Positions 56,602 to 64,000 of a stretch of DNA of 64,000 bases are shown in pieces. Source of the stretch: JANXMY01 sp965246745 (GTDB taxonomy: Bacteria; Armatimonadota; Armatimonadia; Armatimonadales; Capsulimonadaceae); the NCBI GenBank assembly GCA_965246745.1, contig OZ251980.1:2666001-2730000 (forward strand). The letters are read 5' to 3'. Within the stretch, counting starts at the first letter, position 1; each line of letters begins with the position of its first letter. Below the pieces are notes generated by a model. It made no database searches. It was not told the DNA's origin and saw nothing but the letters and a program-made list of their open reading frames with translations. The translations under genes and the position numbers were made by a program.

Positions 56602-56801
56602 TTACGGCTCTGTTCAATTTCCGCGATTGCCTGATCGAATGGAACAACTTCATCGCCGGCGGCCATTGCCGTATCATAAGCGCGGATGTCTTCCAGTTCT
56701 TCCAGTTCTTCGACAATCCGCTGGAACTGTTCCAAGTCAAGAACAACCCCGACCCGCTTGCCTTCCCGGTCCGTCAAATACTGTTCCTGCACCACTGTCA
56801 T
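56598..56801 (-). CDS. Phd/YefM-family antitoxin
   Basis: This 67-residue protein starts MTVVQEQYLTDREGKRVGVV and continues LDLEQFQRIVEELEELEDIR, with an acidic C-terminal tail (AIAEIEQSRK). It matches Phd/YefM-like antitoxins that bind their own promoter and neutralise a RelE/ParE toxin. GGAGG lies seven bases before the ATG at 56801. The TGA overlaps the toxin start. Confidence 0.82.
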   Translation of the reverse strand: MTVVQEQYLTDREGKRVGVVLDLEQFQRIVEELEELEDIRAYDTAMAAGDEVVPFDQAIAEIEQSRK

Positions 56802-56928
56802 AGATTTGCCTCCGTATCTACTTGATACCATAAATCCGCGTTTTGTGTTTTCTGACTCTCCAATGAACGCGGCCTTGAACCGAGCACACATGGTAAAGCC
56901 TCACGCCCTACGCAGACCAAAATCCCAG

Positions 56929-56993
56929 CCCGCGAAGCGGTGCTTCCCGACGTCCGCGCCGGGTAGCCGTGTGCTTTAGCGCATGGTTCTTGG
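56929..56993. repeat. Truncated family C element
   Basis: CCCGCGAAGCGGTGCTTCCC, then GGTAGCCGTGTGCTTTAGCG and CATGGTTCTTGG, match the right half of family C copy 2. No left half is present, so this is a decayed or partial copy. It lies between the toxin-antitoxin pair and the next gene. Confidence 0.7.
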
Positions 56994-56999
56994 TAGCCG

Positions 57000-57359
57000 C
57001 TAACGCAGTTGCCAGTTGATTCCTTTCTTCTCGAACAAGCAGAGACCGCAAGATGCACAGCAGCCCGGCTTGCGGGGTGTCGAGAAATCTAATCCGCCGC
57101 TGTACGACTTTTCGCAGCGTGGACACCGGAAAGCGTCGGCGTAAAGTGAGGCGGCGGTGACGGAACCGAAACCGAATATGGCCCACAGCCAGAACGGCAG
57201 CAGGGTTAAGACTGCAAAAGCGTGAAGCCCTGCCGGCCCCTCTTGGTGCGCCCGCCATGCGGCACACATGAAAATCAGCGGGACGAGAGACACGAAACGC
57301 AGCAGCAGGCGTCGGCGAAAGTCTTTCTTCGCAGTGGCATAAACAGCCAAAGTGTTCAC
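57000..57359 (-). CDS. Membrane protein with C-terminal zinc ribbon
   Basis: This 119-residue protein has two predicted membrane segments (LLLRFVSLVPLIFMCAAW, AFAVLTLLPFWLWAIFGFGS). A C-terminal CRCEK-type ribbon follows: FRCPRCEKSYSGGLDF and KPGCCASCGLCLFEKKG. The function is unknown. Its GTG start overlaps the TGA of the upstream C45 peptidase gene, so the two are translationally coupled. Confidence 0.6.
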   Translation of the reverse strand: MNTLAVYATAKKDFRRRLLLRFVSLVPLIFMCAAWRAHQEGPAGLHAFAVLTLLPFWLWAIFGFGSVTAASLYADAFRCPRCEKSYSGGLDFSTPRKPGCCASCGLCLFEKKGINWQLR

Positions 57360-58441
57360 AGCGTCACCGTCTCAAACGCATTCTCGCACGGGACGCCGTC
57401 GGTGAGCAGCATTGTCTTCGCGGTCACGTCCATGATGACCGACGTGACAGTGATGGAGTGGCTTGCCGGCGGCTCTAAACCGACGGCCGCGTGGCGGCAG
57501 ATGCCGTAGGGGTAGCCGAGGTGGTCCGTGAGATCGGCCTGCAAATCGGCAATGCTCACGGCCTTGCGCTGCGCCAAAAGCTCGGAAAGGCGGGTGCGGC
57601 GGCCAATGGAATACTCGCGCTTGGGGTTGACCGGCTCGACCACGCCGATTTCGGCGGGATCGGTGAAGTTATTCGTATGCACCAGGCAGCCGCCGGCGCA
57701 CTCCAAAAAGCGCATCTGGTCGGGGGCGGCTTCGATGTCTACGACTTTATCGGGAGTCTGGGCAATCAGAAAGTTGGTCGAGCAGGCGCGGGCCTCGGCT
57801 GTCACGACCGACACGGCGGCGTCGAAGTCCGGGGCACGCAAAATCTCGTAGCAGCGGACATGGAACGGCTTCGCCAGCTTCGACCAGTCGTCGGCGGTGC
57901 TCATCATGCCGTTGATGGCGAGCGCGACCCCGGCGCTGCTGAAGCCGATCTTGCCGCCGAAAATGCCCGCTTCGGTGAACGCCAGTGTCTCAAAGCCGTC
58001 CGGGTGGGTCGTCTTCACGACCGCGCCCAAAACCTGCGGTATCCAGTCCCAGTTCTGGCCGACCAGCAGGTGTCCGTTGGCGGACGCTTCCGGCAAAACG
58101 GCAAACGCCGTGCACCCGTCTACGTCGTCTTCGGTCGCGTGCCCGTATTGATAATAAAGTATTTCGTAGCGCACTTGCAGCGCGGCGATCTCTTCAAGCG
58201 AAAAGCCCGACCCATCGGCGAGGCCCTGCATGCCGCTGAAATAGTCCGGGTTCTGCCCGGCAATCGCGCCGGCGTAGCGGGCCGCCCGCGCCAAAATCTC
58301 GGGGCGCGGCAGGCCGGCTTCGGTCTCAAAGCGGGCAAAGTAAACGCCGAGATTATGCGCGATGCGCTCTTTGAGCTGACGGCCATGCGCGATGCCCTGG
58401 TCGTAGGGCGTCCCCGTAAGCGCGATAACTGGAAGTGTCAT
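57356..58441 (-). CDS. C45-family acyltransferase/peptidase
   Basis: This 361-residue protein resembles acyl-CoA:6-aminopenicillanic acid acyltransferase (peptidase C45, Ntn fold). The self-cleavage site is DVDGCTAFAVLP (Gly-Cys; Cys about 115 becomes the N-terminal nucleophile). GTPYDQGIAHGRQLKERI at the start and HLLVGQNWDW are conserved, and HTNNFTDP near residue 275 fits the family. It should hydrolyse or transfer amide-linked acyl groups; no beta-lactam genes are nearby. AAAGGA precedes the ATG. It overlaps the next gene by four bases. Confidence 0.8.
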   Translation of the reverse strand: MTLPVIALTGTPYDQGIAHGRQLKERIAHNLGVYFARFETEAGLPRPEILARAARYAGAIAGQNPDYFSGMQGLADGSGFSLEEIAALQVRYEILYYQYGHATEDDVDGCTAFAVLPEASANGHLLVGQNWDWIPQVLGAVVKTTHPDGFETLAFTEAGIFGGKIGFSSAGVALAINGMMSTADDWSKLAKPFHVRCYEILRAPDFDAAVSVVTAEARACSTNFLIAQTPDKVVDIEAAPDQMRFLECAGGCLVHTNNFTDPAEIGVVEPVNPKREYSIGRRTRLSELLAQRKAVSIADLQADLTDHLGYPYGICRHAAVGLEPPASHSITVTSVIMDVTAKTMLLTDGVPCENAFETVTL

Positions 58442-58539
58442 GGCGTCCTTTTCGCCGTGCGGGAACAAAATCCCTGCCGTTTGCGCCGAAACGGGGTATA
58501 ACAGCGCGATTGTGTCGAAACGGAGGATGGGGGAGCGAG

Positions 58540-59436
58540 ATGCCGAAATTTACACTGCCGCTGAAAGCCGTGCCGGGCCATGCACGGGGAGCGTTCCAGC
58601 TTTGGAACTTGGTCAAGGGGCTGAACGTCGCCGACCTGGCGCGTCTGGCCGAAGCGCCGTTTCATCTGGCGCTGATTGGGACCGAAGACCACACGCGGCT
58701 GCTGGCGGCCCGGCTGGCGCTGGAGTCGCCGGAGCCGCAGGATTTAGGGGCGAGCGGCCCGCCCGATTTGGGTGCATTTGTGCAGTCCTACCGAGCGCTG
58801 CCGGACGTGCCTTCGGGCAGCCTGACGCTGGATGCCGACGCGCTGACCGGAAGCGAAGCCGCGCTGGCCGCGACCCTAGCCGGCATGGCGGCGGCGCACC
58901 CCGACCTGCGGATTTCGCTGGCCCGGCATGTCCCGGCGTTCCGCCCGGCCGTGTCGGCGCTGCTGATTAACGAGTCGGCCAAAGAAAACGCCAAAATGGC
59001 GATGCTGTCCGCCCTGCCGGGCGTACTGCCGTTTACCGATCTGCTGCTGCCGGCGACCTCGCTCGGCGACATGATTTTGCTGACGAAAAACCAGGGCCTG
59101 CTGCTGCTGGCGCTGGCAGCGGCTTACGGCAAAGAAGTGGACCTGAAAGCGCGGACCCGCGAGCTGCTGCCCGTGCTCGGGTCGGCGTTCGGCTGGCGCA
59201 CCGCCGCGCGTCAGCTCCTCGGCCTGGTGCCCGGCGGGGTGGGGGTCGCGGTCAAAGGCGCGGTCGCCTACGCGGGGACCTACACCGTCGGCAAGTCGGC
59301 GTCGCTGTATTATTCGACGGGGCAGACGCTTTCCGGGCCGCGCTTGCAGCAGATGTACCGCGAGGCGCTCGGGCAGGCCGCCGCCCGCGTCCTGCCGCTC
59401 ACCGACTCGGTCACAAAGCGCTTTCAGCGCAAATAG
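58540..59436 (+). CDS. DUF697-like hypothetical protein
   Basis: This 298-residue protein has an N-terminal soluble part (LWNLVKGLNVADLARLAEAP). The C-terminal region resembles DUF697/YcjF: NAKMAMLSALPGVLPFTDLL, then GDMILLTKNQGLLLLALAAA, YGKEVD and GTYTVGKSASLYYSTGQTL. DUF697 proteins are membrane-associated, often with GTPases. Hydrophobic stretches around 150-200 and 245-265 may insert into the membrane. GGAGG lies 15 bases upstream and GGGAG eight bases before the ATG. Confidence 0.55.
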   Translation: MPKFTLPLKAVPGHARGAFQLWNLVKGLNVADLARLAEAPFHLALIGTEDHTRLLAARLALESPEPQDLGASGPPDLGAFVQSYRALPDVPSGSLTLDADALTGSEAALAATLAGMAAAHPDLRISLARHVPAFRPAVSALLINESAKENAKMAMLSALPGVLPFTDLLLPATSLGDMILLTKNQGLLLLALAAAYGKEVDLKARTRELLPVLGSAFGWRTAARQLLGLVPGGVGVAVKGAVAYAGTYTVGKSASLYYSTGQTLSGPRLQQMYREALGQAAARVLPLTDSVTKRFQRK

Positions 59437-59448
59437 CACGGAGCGCGG

Positions 59449-59478
59449 TTGACTTTGGGAGCCGAATAAGGGTATACT
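59449..59478 (+). promoter_or_regulatory. Promoter of greA operon
   Basis: TTGACT (59449-59454) and TATACT (59473-59478, preceded by GGG) have an 18-bp spacer. The predicted leader to greA is about 75 nt. Confidence 0.8.
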
Positions 59479-59558
59479 GACGCCCAATTCGGCAAAAAAG
59501 ACAACCCGGACATGAGACAAACGCGAGTAACAACTCCGAGGCAAGGAGACTGACTGAC

Positions 59559-60032
59559 TTGGGTGACATTGAAGAGATCGTCCTGACGCCCGCCGGGTAC
59601 AAGGAAATCGCCGATGAGCTGGAAACGCTCCGCACGACCGAGCGGCGCGACGTGGCGGAGCGCATTCGGGACGCCATCACCTACGGCGAACTGACCGAAA
59701 ACTCGGAATACGAGGACGCCAAAAACGCCCAGGCGTTTCTGGAAGGCCGCATTGAAGACTTAAAACATATCATGCAGATCGCCCGGCCCCTCGACCCGGC
59801 GGAAATTCCCACCGACCATGTCGGCATCGGCTCGGTGGTCACCATCAACGACGACGACGAAGACTGGGAGTTTACGCTGGTGTCGCCCGTGGAAGCGAAC
59901 CCGAACCGCGAGAAGATCAGCGACGAATCCCCGGTCGGCGAAGCGCTCATGGGCAAAAAAGTCGGCGACTCGGTCAGCGTCACTACCCCCGCCGGCAAGA
60001 CCAAATACAAAATCGTCGCCATCCGCAAGTAG
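59559..60032 (+). CDS. greA: Transcription elongation factor GreA
   Basis: This 157-residue protein rescues backtracked RNA polymerase. The N-terminal coiled coil (TPAGYKEIADELETLRTTER through ITYGELTENSEYEDAKNAQA) carries the acidic tip (ENSEYEDA). The C-terminal FKBP-like domain includes VGIGSVVTINDDDEDWEFTL and SPVGEALMGKKVGDSVSVTT. The start is TTG with AAGGAG upstream. In many bacteria lysS follows greA closely; here a restriction-modification pair lies between them. Confidence 0.95.
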   Translation: MGDIEEIVLTPAGYKEIADELETLRTTERRDVAERIRDAITYGELTENSEYEDAKNAQAFLEGRIEDLKHIMQIARPLDPAEIPTDHVGIGSVVTINDDDEDWEFTLVSPVEANPNREKISDESPVGEALMGKKVGDSVSVTTPAGKTKYKIVAIRK

Positions 60033-60053
60033 TCCCCCTTCTTAGGAGCAGCA

Positions 60054-61022
60054 TTGGAAACGCATCCATTCGAGAAAACTTTAAGCGTTGCCAACTACGA
60101 CACTGATTTAGAACTTCATGGTTTCAGCAGCCTCGCGTGGGCGGATTTTTGGCTTAATCCACGCCGATTGCGGGGCAGTGATTTTCTGATGCGCTGGTCG
60201 CAGGGGCAGTGGAGCGAAGAGCGGCTTGTTCAGGCGGTCGGGGATACGGGCCGCTACTTTGCGCTGCCTTACGGTCCCAGCGGTGTTGCGCCTGAAGGGG
60301 ATGTTCGTGCATTCGAGCTTTACTTCGAGCGTCTGGAAGCAGCAGGGTTGGGCCAGCTCAAACGGCCTGACCTGTTGGTTTTTCGTCAGCAAGATGACTC
60401 CATTGTGCAATCTCTGGTTGCCGGTCTTGGCGGGATTTCCGAGCTTCCCTTCACATCGGAAGATAATGCGTCCATTGTTTCTTTGCTGTCGCTTGCTTTG
60501 ATCGCTGTGGAGTGCGAGAACAGTCTTTGGGTCGCAAGGCAAATGCCGAGCTACGGTACCCCGCTCACTCCTCAGCGTCGCCTGGGCGCACAGCTTGGGC
60601 TGAAAAAAAGCGCTGTTGTCCCAACCGTCATTCTGAAAGACGAAGACCTCGCGTTTCTTAAACGATGGCAAACCCAGAATAGAGTCAAGCTTCATATCTG
60701 GCACGCTTTTTATGACCTTGCCTTCGGCTTGTCTTTTGATGACGCCGAAAAACTCATTGCCGACAAGAAAATCGAGCCGACGGTTCAGGTCTTTCAAGCG
60801 CCCGGCGGTGCGACAACAAAGAAATCTCTTTACAAGTTCTACTACCATTATGCGTATCCACTTGGTGAGATGCAAGCGTCACCAATCTTGGTCGCGGATC
60901 AAATCACGGATAAAAACGGACACATTTTGCCTTTCGTGCGTTTTCAGGGTGGAACCATGAAACTGTCTCCCGACGCTGAACAGGTTCTGGCGACTTCGGT
61001 TCCAAAGCCGGAGCAAAAATAA
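60054..61022 (+). CDS. Type II restriction endonuclease (AccI-like)
   Basis: This 322-residue protein overlaps the methyltransferase gene by one base (TAATG). It has a PD-(D/E)xK-like arrangement: RPDLLVF (Asp about 103) and LIAVECENSLWVARQMPSYG (Glu-x-Glu, about 152). RVKLHIWHAFYDLAFGLSFD and VQVFQAPGGATTKKSLYKFY then YHYAYPLGEM follow. These segments match what I recall of the AccI family of endonucleases, whose type member cuts GTMKAC. The start is TTG behind AGGAG. Its GC content is lower than that of greA and lysS. The site cannot be read from sequence. Confidence 0.65.
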   Translation: METHPFEKTLSVANYDTDLELHGFSSLAWADFWLNPRRLRGSDFLMRWSQGQWSEERLVQAVGDTGRYFALPYGPSGVAPEGDVRAFELYFERLEAAGLGQLKRPDLLVFRQQDDSIVQSLVAGLGGISELPFTSEDNASIVSLLSLALIAVECENSLWVARQMPSYGTPLTPQRRLGAQLGLKKSAVVPTVILKDEDLAFLKRWQTQNRVKLHIWHAFYDLAFGLSFDDAEKLIADKKIEPTVQVFQAPGGATTKKSLYKFYYHYAYPLGEMQASPILVADQITDKNGHILPFVRFQGGTMKLSPDAEQVLATSVPKPEQK

Positions 61023-62584
61023 TGAGCACCCCAATTTCGGCCCGAAGAGTTCTTCAAGAAAAAGGGCAGTTCTGGACGCCTGCTTGGGTCGCGGAGGCAA
61101 TGGTTGCTTATGTGCTTCCTGAAGGCCAAACCCAGATTTTCGACCCGGCGGTCGGCTCCGGTGCATTTCTGCTGGCGGCAAAAAAATTAACGGCGTCGCG
61201 CGGCAAGACTACGCGCTTTCAGGGAATGGAGCTGGACCCGGCGGCTCTTGCAGGGGCTTTAGACAACGGCCTGACTCGGTCCGAGCTGCAAGGGGTTCAG
61301 CTTGGCGACTTTATCACCTCGCCGCCGCTGACTCAATTTTCTGCGATTGTCGCCAATCCGCCTTACATCCGCCATCACCGATTGTCAGCCGAAACAAAAG
61401 CTTTTTTGAAAGACTTCACAAAACAACTGATTGGTATGACGCTTGACGGCCGGGCAGGGCTGCATGTTTTCTTTCTGCTGCGGGCCTTGCAGCTTCTCAA
61501 GGCCGGAGGGCGTCTCGCGTTTATTCTGCCGGCAGACACCTGCGAAGGTGTTTTTGCCGAAACACTTTGGACATGGATCGCTCAAAAATTTCGTCTTGAT
61601 GCCGTCATCACGTTCGCCCCGACAGCAACGCCCTTTCCCGGCGTTGACACAAATGCGGTCGTTTTGATGATCGGGAATGAGCCGCCTCAAAAAGAGTTCC
61701 TTTGGGCGAGGTGTCTAAAAGAGACCTCCAATCAGCTTGCAGAATGGGTACAGTCCGATTTCAAGGAGCCGGGCGGCGTTTTGGAAGTTTCGGGCGGCGT
61801 TTTGGAAGTTTGCTGTCGTTCGGTCAGTGAAGGCTTGCGGACCGGACTGACACGGCGGATGCAGACGAAGGAGCACGATGGACTGCTTCTGCGGAACCTT
61901 GCATCTGTGCAGCGCGGCATTGCGACCGGCGCGAACGACTTCTTTTTTATGACGGCGGCGCAAGCCGCCGAACGCGGCATTCCGGCGGAATGCCTTATGC
62001 GGGCAGTCGGGCGCACACGGGATGTCGAAGGGGAAGAAATCACGGCGGAGCGCTTGCAGGCGCTCGACGCGCTCGGCAGACCGACGTATCTTCTGAGCTT
62101 GGGGAGAACCGACAGTGCCTCGCTGCCGCCTGCGGTTCAAGAGTACCTCAAAGTCGGCGAGCATCTTGGCCTGCCGGCGAGGCCGCTCATCGCTCAGCGC
62201 AAGCCGTGGTATAAAATGGAAACGAGAACGCCGCCGCCGTTTTTGTTTGCCTATCTTGGGCGCCGCCACGCCCGGTTTATTCGAAACAAAGCAGGCATTC
62301 TGCCGCTGACCGGCTTTTTGTGTGTCTACCCGCATCGCCAGGAGGCTGCCGCTTTAGAAGAACTATGGCAGCTCTTGCGGAACCCGGCGACAGTGGAAAA
62401 TCTTGCGCGTGTGGGGAAATCGTATGGTTCCGGGGCCATCAAAGTCGAGCCGCGCTCGCTGGAAAAACTGCCTATTCCCGAATTTCTTGTCGGCGGCACG
62501 GAATTGACACCTCAGCGAAAAGCGGTGCAACTGCCGCTCCGCTTTTACGAAAAGAAGCCTGCGCTCTCGTCTCTTGAGCGATAA
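61022..62584 (+). CDS. N6-adenine DNA methyltransferase (Eco57I class)
   Basis: This 520-residue protein has SAM-binding motif I FDPAVGSGAFLLAAKKL (about 41-57) and catalytic motif IV IVANPPYIRHHRLSAETKAF (NPPY, about 110). GGRLAFILPADTCEGVFAET is motif VI-VII. A C-terminal target-recognition region follows (about 290-500). It should methylate adenine at the site cut by the upstream nuclease. An in-frame duplication near residues 251-263 repeats GGVLEV. It ends 17 bp before lysS. Confidence 0.85.
   Translation: MSTPISARRVLQEKGQFWTPAWVAEAMVAYVLPEGQTQIFDPAVGSGAFLLAAKKLTASRGKTTRFQGMELDPAALAGALDNGLTRSELQGVQLGDFITSPPLTQFSAIVANPPYIRHHRLSAETKAFLKDFTKQLIGMTLDGRAGLHVFFLLRALQLLKAGGRLAFILPADTCEGVFAETLWTWIAQKFRLDAVITFAPTATPFPGVDTNAVVLMIGNEPPQKEFLWARCLKETSNQLAEWVQSDFKEPGGVLEVSGGVLEVCCRSVSEGLRTGLTRRMQTKEHDGLLLRNLASVQRGIATGANDFFFMTAAQAAERGIPAECLMRAVGRTRDVEGEEITAERLQALDALGRPTYLLSLGRTDSASLPPAVQEYLKVGEHLGLPARPLIAQRKPWYKMETRTPPPFLFAYLGRRHARFIRNKAGILPLTGFLCVYPHRQEAAALEELWQLLRNPATVENLARVGKSYGSGAIKVEPRSLEKLPIPEFLVGGTELTPQRKAVQLPLRFYEKKPALSSLER
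61771..61811. repeat. 20-bp direct repeat in methyltransferase gene
   Basis: GGGCGGCGTTTTGGAAGTTT occurs twice with a one-base gap, so the period is 21 bp and the frame is kept. The protein reads GGVLEVSGGVLEV. Confidence 0.95.
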
Positions 62585-62601
62585 TAGAAAGCCTTACTTC
62601 A

Positions 62602-64000
62602 TTGTCTGAAGAAACGATCCAATATGTGCCCGACCGCGCGGACCCGGTGCGGCTCCAAAAACTGGACGCGCTGCGGGCCGCCGGCCGCGACCCGTTTGCC
62701 GCCGAGCGGTTTGACGTGACCCATCATGCCGCCGGGATTATCGCCGACTTTGAAGCGCTGGACACGCACACGGTGTTTCTGGCCGGACGCCTCACGGCCA
62801 TTCGCATTCAAGGCAAAGTGGCGTTTTTGGATTTGACCGACAGCACCGGGCGAATTCAGCTTTATGTCCGAAAAGACGAAGTCGGCGACGCGCTGTTTGA
62901 CGACATCAAGCACCATTTAGATTTAGGCGACATTGCCGGCGTTTCCGGCTTTGTGTTTCGCACGCAGCGCGGCGAAATCTCGGTGCATGTGCGCGAGTGG
63001 ACCCTGCTCGCGAAGTCCCTGCGCTCCCTGCCGCTCGGCAAAGAATACGAAACCGACGACGGCGAGGAAAAGCAGTCCGGCGGGCTGAAAGACCCGGAAG
63101 TGCGCTACCGGCAGCGCTCGGTGGACCTGCTGGTCAACAAAGAGTCGCGTGAGCGGCTGCTCGGGCGCATGAAAGTCGCCCGCGCGATGCGCGAGTATCT
63201 GGATACCCTGGGGTATCTGGAAGTCGAGACCCCGGTGCTGCAAGCGGTCGCCGGCGGCGCGGCGGCGCGTCCATTTTTGACCCACCACAACGCGCTGGAT
63301 TTGGAGCTGCATCTGCGGATTTCGCTTGAGCTGTACTTGAAGCGTTTGATCATCGGCGGCATAGACAAAGTTTATGAGCTGGGCCGGGTGTTTCGCAATG
63401 AAGGCATCTCGCCCCGGCACTCGCCGGAGTTTACGATGATGGAAGTCTATGCGGCTTATGCGAACCTCGACGACATGATGACGCTGGTGGAGGGCATGTA
63501 CCGGTTTATCTGCCGAGCGCTGCACGGGCGCGAGCAGTTCACTTACGCCGGGCAGGACGTGGATTTGGCCCCGAATTTTGCCCGCCTGCCGATGCTGGCG
63601 GGGATACAGCAGTACGCCGGGGTCGCGCCGGAAGAGCTGGCGACGCTCGAGTCGGCGCACGGCGTTTTAGCGCGGCTCGGGCTGCCGACCGAAAACGAGC
63701 CGACCGTCGGCGGGATCATTGAAAAGCTGCACGAGCGGTTTACCCAGCCGAACCTCATCCAGCCGACGTTTATCACCGACTTTCCGACTGAAACGTCGCC
63801 GCTCGCTAAGAAAATGCCCGGCAATCCGAATTTGACCCGCCGCTTTGAGATTTACATGGCCGGGGCGGAGCTTGGCAATGCGTTCAGCGAGATCAATGAC
63901 CCGCTCGATCAGCGCGAGCGGTTCACCGCGCAGGCGGCGCTGCGGCAGGGCGGCGATGCCGAAGCGCACCCGATGGACGAGGAATTCTTAAAGGCGATGG
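62602..64000 (+). CDS. lysS: Lysyl-tRNA synthetase, class II (3' end outside window)
   Basis: The frame is open to the right edge (466 codons visible). After an N-terminal extension (RLQKLDALRAAGRDPF) comes the OB-fold anticodon-binding domain (VFLAGRLTAIRIQGKVAFLD, LTDSTGRIQLYVRKD). The class II core has motif 1 (MREYLDTLGYLEVETPVLQA) and motif 2 (GRVFRNEGISPRHSPEFTMM). ISLELYLKRLIIGG and MAGAELGNAFSEIND are also conserved. I start at TTG 62602, 17 bp after the methyltransferase stop; GTG 62626 is an alternative and no clear ribosome site supports either. Motif 3 and the C-terminus lie outside. Confidence 0.92.
   Translation, partial: MSEETIQYVPDRADPVRLQKLDALRAAGRDPFAAERFDVTHHAAGIIADFEALDTHTVFLAGRLTAIRIQGKVAFLDLTDSTGRIQLYVRKDEVGDALFDDIKHHLDLGDIAGVSGFVFRTQRGEISVHVREWTLLAKSLRSLPLGKEYETDDGEEKQSGGLKDPEVRYRQRSVDLLVNKESRERLLGRMKVARAMREYLDTLGYLEVETPVLQAVAGGAAARPFLTHHNALDLELHLRISLELYLKRLIIGGIDKVYELGRVFRNEGISPRHSPEFTMMEVYAAYANLDDMMTLVEGMYRFICRALHGREQFTYAGQDVDLAPNFARLPMLAGIQQYAGVAPEELATLESAHGVLARLGLPTENEPTVGGIIEKLHERFTQPNLIQPTFITDFPTETSPLAKKMPGNPNLTRRFEIYMAGAELGNAFSEINDPLDQRERFTAQAALRQGGDAEAHPMDEEFLKAM

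Overview
The window is 64 kb of gene-dense, high-GC bacterial chromosome. The predicted envelope is diderm: an SLH-domain porin, an LptD/OstA-like barrel and many secreted proteins. Two prepilin-like proteins have the H-x9-DG C-terminal signature (DUF1559 type) common in Planctomycetota and Armatimonadota. An SLH-porin beside pst genes, DUF1559 prepilins, a SigR/RsrA-type pair and LptD together suggest Armatimonadota. That placement is inference from gene content; no rRNA gene is present.

Layout. 0-3.5 kb is accessory: a partial ParE/RelE toxin and its antitoxin, a sugar kinase, tRNA-Arg(CCG), an HNH nuclease whose stop codon lies inside the tRNA, and a DUF3800 protein. 3.8-14.8 kb holds sthA, moxR, a secreted NTF2-like protein, a GH20 lipoprotein, ptrB, a SpoU methyltransferase, tyrS and an ECF sigma/zinc anti-sigma pair. 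14.9-16.2 kb is ssb and rpsF. 16.4-21.2 kb is a cheB-cheR-PP2C phosphatase operon. 21.3-22.8 kb is an M32 carboxypeptidase.

22.9-34.8 kb is a phosphate-acquisition region: prepilin, secreted OB-fold-like protein, second prepilin, secreted metallophosphoesterase, PHP-domain protein, SLH-porin and pstSCAB. Three promoters here carry direct repeats of CTTAAC spaced 11 bp, which I read as Pho boxes. A fourth box, with four repeats, lies at 12.04 kb and points at a candidate terminated small RNA of about 80 nt. phoU, phoB and phoR are not in the window.

34.8-50.2 kb is mostly housekeeping and regulatory: macro-domain protein, mutY, a Nudix hydrolase, an HD-GYP regulator, rpoD, a HerA-like ATPase, LptD-like protein, phosphodiester glycosidase, nucleotidyltransferase, hpt, rho and a bifunctional nuclease. 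50.5-62.6 kb is richer in defence genes: a McrB/McrC-like type IV restriction pair, a Phd/RelE toxin-antitoxin and an AccI-like type II restriction-modification pair lying between greA and lysS. lysS runs off the right edge.

The most unusual feature is a set of at least five families of long intergenic inverted repeats (about 100-230 bp). Most sit within about 20 bp of a stop codon. One copy is inserted inside another and is flanked by a 7-bp direct duplication, so at least that family has moved. Several genes also appear leaderless, with a GGGTAnAAT-like -10 about 7 nt before the start codon.
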